Positions 8,744 through 16,787 of a stretch of DNA of 64,000 nucleotides are shown here, piece by piece; the stretch's first letter is position 1; every line of letters starts with the position of its first letter. The notes under the pieces were generated by a model that searched no databases, was not told the DNA's origin, and saw nothing but the letters and a program-made list of their open reading frames with translations. This DNA comes from DATCYX01 sp963714425. GTDB taxonomy: Bacteria > Chloroflexota > Anaerolineae > Anaerolineales > UBA4823. The position numbers were made by a program, and so were the translations under genes. The stretch spans positions 62,001-126,000 of the forward strand of contig CAVQOI010000012.1 of NCBI GenBank assembly GCA_963714425.1, written 5' to 3'.

Positions 8744-8965
8744 ATGCGCACAAGCGAAGCCATTGCTTTCACAGAGGATGAACTGCTGGAGCTTGAAATG
8801 ATCGTCGCTGATGAAGACCCCCCGGCAGCGCTGGTGTTCCTAAAGCGCTCTGTATGGAAAAAGATCCAAAAAGCCCGAGGAGGGCGGCTGAAATGTCATT
8901 TGAACTCCGGCGGGATTGAATTGGTGCGCGAATACCCGCAGAAAAACAACACAGAGGACACATAA
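8744..8965 (+). CDS. Small hypothetical protein, 73 aa
   Basis: The product begins MRTSEAIAFTEDELLELEMIVADEDP and is acidic in the first third and basic after that (FLKRSVWKKIQKARGGRLK). The ATG has a GGTGGGA ribosome binding site. The frame is open further upstream inside herA, but that extension is a shadow. No family is recognised. Its stop is 1 base before the nitroreductase ATG, so the two are co-translated. Confidence 0.65.
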   Translation: MRTSEAIAFTEDELLELEMIVADEDPPAALVFLKRSVWKKIQKARGGRLKCHLNSGGIELVREYPQKNNTEDT

Positions 8966-8966
8966 A

Positions 8967-9485
8967 ATGGAGTATTTCGAGCTCATCCAGAAGCGCCGAT
9001 CGGTGCGCCAGTTTCTGTCGCAGACGGTAGAGGCGGAAAAGCTGCAGGCCATCCTGGAGGCTGCGAACTGCGCCCCATCAGCGGGCAACTTGCAGGCTTA
9101 CGAGATCTTCATTGTTACAACTCCGGAGATGCGTCACCAGCTAGCGGTTGCCTCCTTGGATCAGGGGTTCATCGAACAGGCGCCGCTGGCGCTGGTCTTC
9201 TGCGCTAATCCGAGGCGCTCGGTGGGGAAATACGGGCAGCGGGGAGAGAAATTGTACTGCCTGCAAGATGCCACCATTGCCTGCACCTACGCCCAGCTGG
9301 CGCTCACCGCCCTGGGCCTGGCGAGCGTTTGGGTGGGGGCGTTTCGCGATGATGAAGTGCGCCGTGCAATTGGCGTGGGTGAGGAGCTGATCCCGGTCGC
9401 CATCCTGCCCATCGGGTACCCGGGCGACGTACCCGAGTCGAGGGGGCGCAGGTCGCTGTCCGATCTCGTGCACCCTCTCAATTAG
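8967..9485 (+). CDS. Nitroreductase-family protein
   Basis: This 172-residue protein begins MEYFELIQKRRSVRQF, the classic nitroreductase N-terminus whose R-R-S-x-R binds FMN phosphate. It continues with APSAGNLQ and ends with GYPGDVPESRGRRSLSDLVH, where the FMN-site Gly-Tyr-Pro is visible. Members are FMN-dependent NAD(P)H oxidoreductases of nitro compounds, quinones or flavins; the substrate here is unknown. I chose the ATG at 8967, with GAGGA 9 bases upstream. It is probably co-transcribed with the 73-aa gene. Confidence 0.9.
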   Translation: MEYFELIQKRRSVRQFLSQTVEAEKLQAILEAANCAPSAGNLQAYEIFIVTTPEMRHQLAVASLDQGFIEQAPLALVFCANPRRSVGKYGQRGEKLYCLQDATIACTYAQLALTALGLASVWVGAFRDDEVRRAIGVGEELIPVAILPIGYPGDVPESRGRRSLSDLVHPLN

Positions 9486-9749
9486 ATTGCCGAACTGCTA
9501 ATTTCGCGAATTTCAGCAGAACCAAACTAAAGAAATTGTGAGCCCTCATTCTCCTATTAAGGATGGAGGGATGTTGTATAATTTTGCTATTAGTGGCGGG
9601 AAAGTTGAAATATCTCTAGGTCAGTTCAGCTAAAAATCTTATAATTCGTGCTCCCAAACAGTGGATTGGGAGGGGAATATCCTGGGTGATTCATCCATAT
9701 TTGGGGAGTAATGCCTGTCGGGCTATCACTATCAAAGGGGAGGTGCAGG

Positions 9750-11324
9750 ATGCAACACCAGCAAGGCATTTGGGTTTCCTTGATTTTTTTCGCCATCATC
9801 AGCATGAGCTGTTCGCTTGCTGAGCGGACAGTGGAAGAATTCCAGGAGGAGGGAATCACCAGCCCCACCCCCACTCGGTCGGAAGCAGTCGCCTGGAGCG
9901 GCGGCGAATACCAGTCGGCAGATTTCGCTTTTCGAGTGCCGGAGAGGTGGAGCCTTCACGAGGGACCCTCAGCGCAGGGGCAGAACGCCTGGAATTATTA
10001 CAGGTTGAACCTCAAGATCCTGGTGGAGGTGAACAGCCCTCAAAGGCTACCCAAGGTGACAATCACCCAGGGGGACATCCCGCAAGGCAGCAGCCTGGAG
10101 CAGGTATTTCTGGACACATACAACGAGATCTCCACTGAAATCCGAGAGGCCAGCGAACCGCAAAGCACGCAGGTGGATGGGCTGCCGGCATGGACGATGC
10201 GCTACGAACGCCCTTGGGGAGAGCCATGGTACGCCTTCCAAGATACCTGGGTAGAGAATAGCGGAAAAATCTACACCGTTTCCTGCCTTTGGAACTTGAA
10301 TCCCACGGAAGAGGAAGAGCAGGGCTGTAGGACGATCCTGGACAGCTTTCACTTCACAACAACCGCTCATCCCGCCACGCCTGAACCCGAAGCCGTCGAA
10401 ACCGTCCCGCCCGAACCCAGCGCAGAACCCGAAAACGCTGACGCCACCGAGGCGCTCCCACCTGGCGGCTGCCCGGAGAACCTGGGAAAGCTGGTCTTCG
10501 GGTACGATCCGATGGACCTGTCTGGCGTGCATTACGGGATCTACTTGATGGAGGCGGATGGAAGCGGAAGAATCCGGCTCTCCTCCGAAGAAGAACGCAA
10601 CGACAACATGCCATCCTGGTCGCCAGAACGCTGCCGGATTGCGTTTCGATCGCATTCTCCGGATGGGGATGACGATATCTTCGTCATGAATGCGGATGGC
10701 ACGTTGCTCGGCCGATTGACAACCGACCCGGCGGATGATCTATTTCCGGAATGGTCGCCGGATGGGAAACAGATCGCGTTTATCTCGTACCGGGATGGCT
10801 ACCGAAACCTGTTCGTGATGGAGGCGGACGGCAGCCAGCAACGGCAATTGACGTTCAACCAGAAGGAGTTCACCCAATGGCTGGCCTGGTCGCCGGATGG
10901 CGAGTACATTGCCTACACATATAACCCAGAAGGCGGAGAGATTGGCGGAAGCATCCACGTCATCCGTCCGGACGGGAGCGGCGAGCGCCAGGTGACTCCC
11001 CAGGAGGGCAGCAGACATGACAGCGAGCCGACCTGGTCGCCAGATGGCGAAAAGCTGTATTTTCTGTCGAACCGCAGCGCGCACGTCGAGATCTGGGAGA
11101 TCAACCTGGATGGCACCGGGCTTAAACAGATCTCCACTCTATACGGGTCGGGCTATGGGATCGACCACAGCCTGCGCATCTCGCCGGACGGCAACTTTCT
11201 GGTTTTCTATGGAGCGGGTGATGGCGCCGAGTTCATGACCGACCTGTACAGGATCGGAGTGGATGGTTCCGGATTGACCAATCTGACCCGCTCGCCTGGC
11301 AGGGAGGAATGGGTGGATTGGTGA
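9750..11324 (+). CDS. Lipoprotein with TolB-like PD40 beta-propeller
   Basis: This 524-residue protein has a signal peptide with lipobox ISMSC (about residues 13-17), then a domain of about 170 residues, a Pro/Glu-rich linker and a C-terminal propeller. The propeller repeats a W-S-P-D-G motif at least five times (PEWSPDG, AWSPDG, TWSPDG, RISPDG) and the FVMNADG/FVMEADG blades typical of PD40. Such proteins are extracytoplasmic binding scaffolds; no enzyme signature is visible. GGGGAGG stands 7 bases before the ATG at 9750, which rules out the longer start. A TATAAT lies at 9577-9582. It stands alone, unlike tolB in a Tol-Pal operon. Confidence 0.82.
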   Translation: MQHQQGIWVSLIFFAIISMSCSLAERTVEEFQEEGITSPTPTRSEAVAWSGGEYQSADFAFRVPERWSLHEGPSAQGQNAWNYYRLNLKILVEVNSPQRLPKVTITQGDIPQGSSLEQVFLDTYNEISTEIREASEPQSTQVDGLPAWTMRYERPWGEPWYAFQDTWVENSGKIYTVSCLWNLNPTEEEEQGCRTILDSFHFTTTAHPATPEPEAVETVPPEPSAEPENADATEALPPGGCPENLGKLVFGYDPMDLSGVHYGIYLMEADGSGRIRLSSEEERNDNMPSWSPERCRIAFRSHSPDGDDDIFVMNADGTLLGRLTTDPADDLFPEWSPDGKQIAFISYRDGYRNLFVMEADGSQQRQLTFNQKEFTQWLAWSPDGEYIAYTYNPEGGEIGGSIHVIRPDGSGERQVTPQEGSRHDSEPTWSPDGEKLYFLSNRSAHVEIWEINLDGTGLKQISTLYGSGYGIDHSLRISPDGNFLVFYGAGDGAEFMTDLYRIGVDGSGLTNLTRSPGREEWVDW

Positions 11325-11543
11325 AAAAACACTCCCACCCTCCTGACTGACTCAGGTAGAAAAATTGATGCTGGTCACTCTCCAGCTTGGTGCACTCTGT
11401 GGGTTTTCAAAGGGAAAAGTGGAATTGGAGATCTGCGGGCGAGGATCGCAACAAATTTTGATGTGATCGCCACGCCTCCGAGGGTTGGCGATGGCTGCTC
11501 AGGGGTAGGCAGCCGATCTCTTAGCATCCTGGGGTGGCTTGCC
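11325..11543. other. Spacer without recognisable gene
   Basis: Between the lipoprotein stop and the serS promoter I see no coding region, tRNA or clear hairpin terminator. The spacer is moderately GC-rich and not repetitive. Confidence 0.5.
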
Positions 11544-11571
11544 TTGACACCCCTCCATCCTTAGGTATAAT
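11544..11571 (+). promoter_or_regulatory. Strong sigma-70 promoter for the serS leader
   Basis: A perfect TTGACA (11544-11549) and a perfect TATAAT (11566-11571) are separated by 16 bases. Transcription would begin near 11578, just before the T-box leader. Confidence 0.85.
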
Positions 11572-11589
11572 CGGGGCAATTCATCCAAG

Positions 11590-11853
11590 AAGGATTAGCG
11601 CGGAGCCAAGTAACTGCACGGCCCTTCAGAGAGCTGCCGGACGGTGCGAGGCAGCAGGGCAAGGCAGCCAAATCCCCTCCGCCGGCCTATTAAGGCCAAT
11701 CCCCCCCGCAGGGGCGAGAGCGTACTCTCTCGCCGTAAGGGGGAGCGGGTTCGCCCGTTAGCGCGAAGCTGAGGCCGTTTTCGAACGGCGAAAGCAGGTG
11801 GCACCACGAGCGCCCCTCTCGTCCTGCATGGCGAAGGGGCGTCATTAATTTCT
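11590..11853 (+). promoter_or_regulatory. T-box leader controlling serS
   Basis: The leader has the conserved T-box sequence AGGTGGCACCACG (11796-11808), in which the bulge pairs with the NCCA end of uncharged tRNA. It follows a GC-rich, highly structured region with several stems and precedes GCGCCCC.../...AGGGGCG arms (about 11810-11842). The downstream gene encodes seryl-tRNA synthetase, so the ligand should be uncharged tRNA-Ser. I could not assign the specifier codon with confidence. No U-run follows the 3' hairpin, so control may be translational rather than by termination. Confidence 0.85.
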
Positions 11854-11865
11854 GGAGGTGCACTC

Positions 11866-13137
11866 ATGATCGATATCACCCTGATACGCGAAGAACCCGA
11901 CCAAGTGCGGCAGGCGATGACTGCCCGCCAGATGGACCCCGCTCCGGTTGACCAGGTGCGCGAGCTGGATGAGCAACGCCGCAGCCTGATCCAACAGGTG
12001 GAGGCGCTCAAAGCGGATCGTAACACCGTATCCAAGCAGATCGGGCGCATGAAAGACGCTGCTAAGCGCCTTAAAATGATCGACGCCATGCGCCTGGTAG
12101 GCGAGCAGATCGCTGGTCTGGATGATGAGTTGCGCCAGGTGGATACCGAGCTGGATGGCTTGATGGCGCTTATCCCCAACCTTCCTGACCCAAGCACACC
12201 GCCTGGCAAAGATGAGAGCAAGAATGTAGTGCTGTCAGAAGCAGGAGAGCTGCCGAAATTCGACTTCGAGCCCAAAACTCATTGGGAACTGGGCCCAGCA
12301 CTGGGCATTATTGACTTCGAGCAGGGGGTTAAGATCACTGGCTCGCGCTTTTACGTGCTTAGCGGGGCTGGGGCGCGCCTGCAGCGTGCCCTCATCGCCT
12401 GGATGCTCGATCTGCACATCCGCCAGGGCTACACCGAAAAATATACGCCTTTCATGGTTAAGGGGCAGACCCTGTTCGCCGCCGGGCAGCTCCCCAAGTT
12501 CCAGGACAACCTCTACCGCGACCACGAAGAGGACCTGTGGATGGTGCCCACAGCAGAAGTGCCTCTGACTGGTTTGCATATGGCAGAGATCCTTGAAGAG
12601 GGCGACCTGCCGCGCTACTACACGGCTTATACACCCTGCTTCCGCCGCGAGAAGATGAGCGCCGGACGGGATGTGCGCGGCATCAAGCGCGGCCACCAGT
12701 TTGACAAAGTTGAGATGTACATATACTGCAAGCCAGAGGATTCGCCAGCCGCCTTCATGAAGATGACCACCGACGCCGAGCAGACCTGCGCTATGCTAGG
12801 CTTGCCCTATCGCGTCAAGCAGCTATGCACAGGCGATCTTGGGTTTGGGTCATCGATCACTTATGATATTGAGGTGTGGGCGCCAGGCTGCGGCGAGTGG
12901 CTGGAGGTCTCGTCGGTGTCAAATGTGACCGATTTCCAGGCGCGCCGCGCCAATGTGCGCTACCGCCCGGAGGATGGCGGGAAGGTGCGCTACGTCCACA
13001 CGCTGAATGGCTCGGGGTTGGGCATGCCGCGCACCCTGATCGGTGTGCTGGAGAATTTCCAGCAGCCCGATGGATCGGTTATCGTGCCTGAAGTACTTAA
13101 GCCCTGGATGGGCGGAATCGACGTGATCCGTGCCTGA
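11866..13137 (+). CDS. serS: Seryl-tRNA synthetase
   Basis: This 423-residue class II synthetase charges tRNA-Ser with serine in the cytoplasm. The N-terminal tRNA-binding coiled coil spans about residues 25-105. The catalytic core has motif 2 (PCFRREKMSAGRDVRGIKRGHQF) and motif 3 (LNGSGLGMPRTLIGVLENFQ). GGAGGTG lies 5 bases upstream of the ATG. The T-box leader couples its expression to the charging state of tRNA-Ser. Its last codons overlap the next gene by 8 bases. Confidence 0.97.
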   Translation: MIDITLIREEPDQVRQAMTARQMDPAPVDQVRELDEQRRSLIQQVEALKADRNTVSKQIGRMKDAAKRLKMIDAMRLVGEQIAGLDDELRQVDTELDGLMALIPNLPDPSTPPGKDESKNVVLSEAGELPKFDFEPKTHWELGPALGIIDFEQGVKITGSRFYVLSGAGARLQRALIAWMLDLHIRQGYTEKYTPFMVKGQTLFAAGQLPKFQDNLYRDHEEDLWMVPTAEVPLTGLHMAEILEEGDLPRYYTAYTPCFRREKMSAGRDVRGIKRGHQFDKVEMYIYCKPEDSPAAFMKMTTDAEQTCAMLGLPYRVKQLCTGDLGFGSSITYDIEVWAPGCGEWLEVSSVSNVTDFQARRANVRYRPEDGGKVRYVHTLNGSGLGMPRTLIGVLENFQQPDGSVIVPEVLKPWMGGIDVIRA

Positions 13138-13627
13138 TTGGTTAAACATCTCCATCTTCGGACTCACCCAGATCGTCATGCTGGTGGGCTTATTTGGCTT
13201 GATCGTGCCCCTCTTTCCGGGGACGGTGGTGATGTGGCTGGCTGCCCTGGGTTACGGCGTGGTCAGCGGCTTCAACACCCTGGGGATCATCCTGTTCATT
13301 TTCATCACACTTCTGATGATCTTTGGAACGCTGGTTGATAACGTGCTTATGGGTGCGGGGGCGCGCAAAGGCGGCGCCACGTGGACAACTGTTATCGTTG
13401 CCCTGGTGGCTGGTGTTCTTGGGACGCTGATCTTCCCGCCTCTCGGGGGGTTGATCGCGGCGCCATTGGCAGTGCTGATACTGGAATACAGGCGTAGCCT
13501 TGATTTCAAGATCGCTTGGCAGGCGTTGCGCGGCATGGCTGCCGGCTGGGGTCTCTCGTTCGTCGCCCGCTTTGGGATTGGGCTGGTGATGATGATCCTG
13601 TGGTGGGTGTGGGTGTGGCAAAGTTGA
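13130..13627 (+). CDS. DUF456-family membrane protein
   Basis: This 165-residue protein has about four membrane segments and the DUF456 pattern: LFGLIVPLFPGTVVMWLAAL, then a Gly-rich loop GAGARKGGATW and a second Gly/Pro-rich FPPLGGLIAAPL. The family's function is unknown. The start is a GTG at 13130 overlapping the end of serS by 8 bases, so it is translated from the serS transcript. Confidence 0.8.
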   Translation: MPDWLNISIFGLTQIVMLVGLFGLIVPLFPGTVVMWLAALGYGVVSGFNTLGIILFIFITLLMIFGTLVDNVLMGAGARKGGATWTTVIVALVAGVLGTLIFPPLGGLIAAPLAVLILEYRRSLDFKIAWQALRGMAAGWGLSFVARFGIGLVMMILWWVWVWQS

Positions 13628-13648
13628 GACGATAGCCCCCACTCCCTG

Positions 13649-13674
13649 CCCCTCCCCCGAAAGCGGGGGAGGGG
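13649..13674 (+). terminator. Hairpin after the serS-DUF456 unit
   Basis: 11-bp perfect arms (13649-13659 and 13664-13674) surround an AAAG loop, shortly after the DUF456 stop. It lacks a T-tract, so it may be a weak terminator or simply one of the window's palindromes. Confidence 0.55.
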
Positions 13675-13684
13675 AGTAAGACTA

Positions 13685-13727
13685 TAATATGCCATGCGGG
13701 CGGCGCTGCCGCCCGCATGGCATATTA
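13685..13727. repeat. Perfect 20-bp hairpin with 3-nt loop
   Basis: Arms 13685-13704 and 13708-13727 match perfectly around a GCT loop. It lies between the convergent DUF456 and HEAT-repeat genes, with A/T at the outer ends (TAATAT/ATATTA), so it could end transcription from both sides. Confidence 0.85.
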
Positions 13728-13758
13728 GTCGATTCAGATGGAAAACGGGAGAACAATC

Positions 13759-14331
13759 TCAGGGCTTGAAGAAGGTCATGCCCACGCCCATTCGCTCCAG
13801 GCCTTCGTTCGCCCAATATTCCATCAAAGCCGAGTCTTCATCCAGAGCTTTGAACAGGGCAGGGATGGAGCGCTGATCACCTATTGCCGCCAGCGCTCGG
13901 GCGGCTTCCAGGCGCATGTCCTGCCGGTCGCCCTCCAGCACATCGAGCAGTGCCGACACAGCCTCGGCTCCAGTAGCAGCCAATGCATTGGCAGCCAGCC
14001 GAGCCAGCAGGGCGTCTTTGGAGGCCATAGCCTCGACCAGCGCGGGAACGGCTCGACCGTGTGGATTTTTGCTCAGCCCCAACGCAGCGCACTGCCGCAC
14101 CGCCGGATCCGGGTCTTCAAGCGCCTGCATCAACAGCGTGTTGGATTCTTCACCAGGAATCTCTGCCAGCGCTCTCACCGCCCACCAGCGATAATCTGCC
14201 TCACTGGACTGCAGCAGCGGCGCCAGCGTGGAGAGGGTGTCGGCGCCGTACATGCCCGCAGAAGAAGCAGCGGCCTCGGCACGCCTGTCATCCCCGCTGG
14301 TAAGTTCGAGCAATAATTTGTGCAGTGACAT
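13759..14331 (-). CDS. HEAT-repeat protein
   Basis: This 190-residue protein is made of about five HEAT/PBS-lyase-type helical repeats of roughly 31 residues, each with a D/E-x-D-x-x-V/R-x-x-A-A-x-x-L core (PDPAVRQCAALGLSKN, DRQDMRLEAARALAAIG). Such repeats form a solenoid for protein binding. It is probably a scaffold or assembly factor of unknown partner. It is the last gene of a minus-strand series with the Trm112 and VanW genes. Confidence 0.82.
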   Translation of the reverse strand: MSLHKLLLELTSGDDRRAEAAASSAGMYGADTLSTLAPLLQSSEADYRWWAVRALAEIPGEESNTLLMQALEDPDPAVRQCAALGLSKNPHGRAVPALVEAMASKDALLARLAANALAATGAEAVSALLDVLEGDRQDMRLEAARALAAIGDQRSIPALFKALDEDSALMEYWANEGLERMGVGMTFFKP

Positions 14332-14512
14332 TTATAAGGTATGTCGCTTTCAGGGTCGGTTGTATTCAGGATCGCTTGTAGTTCAACTGCAGGCACATCC
14401 TAGGTTGGATCACATACAGTTCAACCTACTCAAGATCGTCCGCAGTTCAACTGCGGACATATCCTGGATGACGCATCCAGGTCGGCACATGCAGGTGGTC
14501 GCGTCCGATGGA
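14332..14512. repeat. Degenerate repeats in the HEAT/Trm112 spacer
   Basis: Three copies of a word like gcagttcaactg (14378, 14418 partial and 14450) alternate with acatcct and tccag words that form small hairpins, for example tccgcagttcaactgcgga. No gene is visible; the function is unknown. Confidence 0.45.
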
Positions 14513-14728
14513 TCATCCCGGCGGCGGGACAGGTAGATCCGCTTTCGCCACGTTAATCCACTTATCTCCCTCGTCGATGAGCATTACGGGGATATCCTCG
14601 CGGATGGGATACTTCCTAGCGCAATCCTGGCAGATCAGCCAGGACTTTTTGAAAAACTCCAGCAATCCATCTGTCTCCCGTACACAGTTTGGGCAGCGTA
14701 AGATCTCAAGCAGTTCCTGACTGACCAT
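14513..14728 (-). CDS. Trm112-family zinc-ribbon-like protein
   Basis: This 71-residue protein has two CxxC pairs (LRCPNC and ICQDCARKYPI) and ends with IPVMLIDEGDKW, matching the bacterial YcaR/Trm112 family. Members are small partners of other enzymes, such as methyltransferases in eukaryotes; the bacterial partner is not known here. I chose the ATG at 14728, preceded by GAGGAG. It follows the VanW gene by 16 bases on the same strand. Confidence 0.85.
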   Translation of the reverse strand: MVSQELLEILRCPNCVRETDGLLEFFKKSWLICQDCARKYPIREDIPVMLIDEGDKWINVAKADLPVPPPG

Positions 14729-14744
14729 TGTCACTCCTCATTCC

Positions 14745-16625
14745 TCATTCCTCATCGTCATTATTGTTGTTCTTAGGGATCTTCGTCCCCGGTCCATACT
14801 CGTAGACTGCACGCCAGGGGAGGTAATGTGTGGAAAACACGTCATCCAAATAGACCTGCCCATCGCGGCGTACCGTGCGGAAGACGGTCACGTCTGCGCC
14901 GTCCGCCTCCCAGTCCACCTGGCGGATCTCTCCGCGCGCCAGCTTATCGTTCTCCTGATAAAGCGGTTCGGGCGGTTCTTCGATGTTCTTCAAACCCGTC
15001 GTGCTCCACTCGACCGTGCGCCCATCGGAGGAGGAATAGAACTTCCAGGTGAGCACACGGTTGCTCACGTTCACATAGGTCTCCATCAGTAACCAGTTGG
15101 GCGTGTCATTGGTAAACTTAAAATCCACCACCGGTACAAATACGGTAGCATCCAGCCCAGCCAGGTTGCTGTCCACATTTCCGCTGCGCACGAGCTCGTA
15201 GTAGCTGACCCGGTAGGCGTGCGGGTTGCGTTCGACAATGGGGTAGCCGCCGAAGAAAGCCGTGCGGAATAGGGTGGTGCTCACCTGGCATACCCCGCCG
15301 CCCACCCCCTTGATGGTGCGGTTGCCATAGATGATCAGCGCTTCGGCGTAGCCATTATCCAGGCTCACATCCCCCAGGACGTCTGCCATCGAGAAGGTCG
15401 CTCCCGGAGGCACTAACACGCCGTGAAAGCGCTCCGCGGCTGTCTGGATATTCTGGATGCGCGAGGTACTGGAGCCATAGAAGTACGAGTTCTGCACGCT
15501 GGTCAGCTCCGTGATGCCCAGGCTCTCTGCTGTGGCGTCGTCCTTCACCTGCGGATCGGTGATGTCGAAGACCAGTGAGATGTTGTGCTCGCCTTGTGAG
15601 AGGCGCTGGTTGACCTGCTCGATGCTGCTGTCGATATTCAGAGACCTGCCAATGACCGCCGGACGGATGACCTCAAGCTGGTGGGTGTCATCGTTGAAGA
15701 TAAAGCGGGCATTCTCAGGTTGTCGGCTCAACTCGGGGGCAATCCCCTCCAGGAAGCTGCGCAGCTGCTCGACGCCCAGCCCCACCAGGTAGCGAGCCGA
15801 GCCTTCAGTCTCCACTCGCTCAATGGTCAGCATATTCGCTAGGCTTTGCTGGTCGAAGGACCAAGGACCGGGACCGCCGTTACCAGACTCAGGGATGCTC
15901 AAAACAAGCGGTGCGCTCAGGATCTTGCGGGCGATCTCCGCCTGGGCGCTGGCATCTAAGATGACCGGTGGCATCTCCTGCATCAATATAGGGAGCATGC
16001 CGTCGCTCATGTCCCTCATCTGGGTTTCCAAGGGTTGTAGGGTGAGGTCAATATCCACACTACGACCCACCTGACCAGGCCGCACCACCACGTCGGTGCC
16101 ATTGATAGATAGCGAAGCTTCTACCGTGGGGATATCCACCTCTTTAGCAATGCCTAGTATGTAGTTGTAGGCGGCGCGCTGGTCGAATACCAGCAAAGGC
16201 GAGAGCTCCATGCCATGTTGCCAGGCGCCATACTGTTCACCAAACCTGCGGAAGATGTCTCCCTGCCGCCCAGTAGAGAAAGCGACATTGGCGCTGGTGC
16301 GCGCATCGAAGAACAGGCCCAGCTCGGCGGGTTTCACAGCCCAGAGCTTATCATTCAATTTAAAGACGATATTGCCTGTCACGGGATAGGTCAGACTGCC
16401 CGCCAGGCGGTTGGCAGCCTGCTCCGGACGCATGCCTGAGAGGTCCACCCCAGCCACGGAGACACCCGGGAAGACGCGCCCGCTGTAGTTGAGATTGAAG
16501 GCGATTATCGTTGCTACCAGCAAAATGAAGAATAGCGCGGTACCAGCTACCAGGGCGATGAGCGCCTGGGGCAAAGGGCCAGGGGTGGGCACGCTCATGC
16601 GCCGCGTTGTTGTTTGAGTTGCCAT
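14745..16625 (-). CDS. VanW-family protein with PG-binding domains
   Basis: This 626-residue protein has a cytoplasmic start of about 18 residues, one membrane anchor (about 20-45), then two putative peptidoglycan-binding repeats (PF12229 type, about 85-170 and 250-340). The VanW domain spans about residues 380-480 (PPGATFSMADVLG, GGGVCQVSTTLFRTAF, ERNPHAYRVSYY) and a beta-rich G5-like tail follows. VanW is known from vancomycin-resistance clusters but its chemistry is undefined; the tethered, wall-facing architecture is common in Gram-positives and Chloroflexota. It is a single-copy chromosomal gene here, with no van genes nearby, so resistance should not be assumed. Confidence 0.9.
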   Translation of the reverse strand: MATQTTTRRMSVPTPGPLPQALIALVAGTALFFILLVATIIAFNLNYSGRVFPGVSVAGVDLSGMRPEQAANRLAGSLTYPVTGNIVFKLNDKLWAVKPAELGLFFDARTSANVAFSTGRQGDIFRRFGEQYGAWQHGMELSPLLVFDQRAAYNYILGIAKEVDIPTVEASLSINGTDVVVRPGQVGRSVDIDLTLQPLETQMRDMSDGMLPILMQEMPPVILDASAQAEIARKILSAPLVLSIPESGNGGPGPWSFDQQSLANMLTIERVETEGSARYLVGLGVEQLRSFLEGIAPELSRQPENARFIFNDDTHQLEVIRPAVIGRSLNIDSSIEQVNQRLSQGEHNISLVFDITDPQVKDDATAESLGITELTSVQNSYFYGSSTSRIQNIQTAAERFHGVLVPPGATFSMADVLGDVSLDNGYAEALIIYGNRTIKGVGGGVCQVSTTLFRTAFFGGYPIVERNPHAYRVSYYELVRSGNVDSNLAGLDATVFVPVVDFKFTNDTPNWLLMETYVNVSNRVLTWKFYSSSDGRTVEWSTTGLKNIEEPPEPLYQENDKLARGEIRQVDWEADGADVTVFRTVRRDGQVYLDDVFSTHYLPWRAVYEYGPGTKIPKNNNNDDEE

Positions 16626-16787
16626 AGGTGATTATTGTACCAAAATCCTATCGTATCGAACGAGGCGGGTTTTGGAGCAAAAATCCAAATAATATCCAAA
16701 TTGCATCTTCATAGTTTCTAAACATCTCCCAACTATACTCGAAAGCGTAACCATGGAGTGTGCTCACTCGTCATAAGGAGCAATCGT

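Noticed and set aside
14745..16625. VanW gene as a vancomycin-resistance marker
   Set aside because: No vanA/B/H/X-type genes lie nearby, and VanW-domain proteins are common housekeeping proteins in this group.
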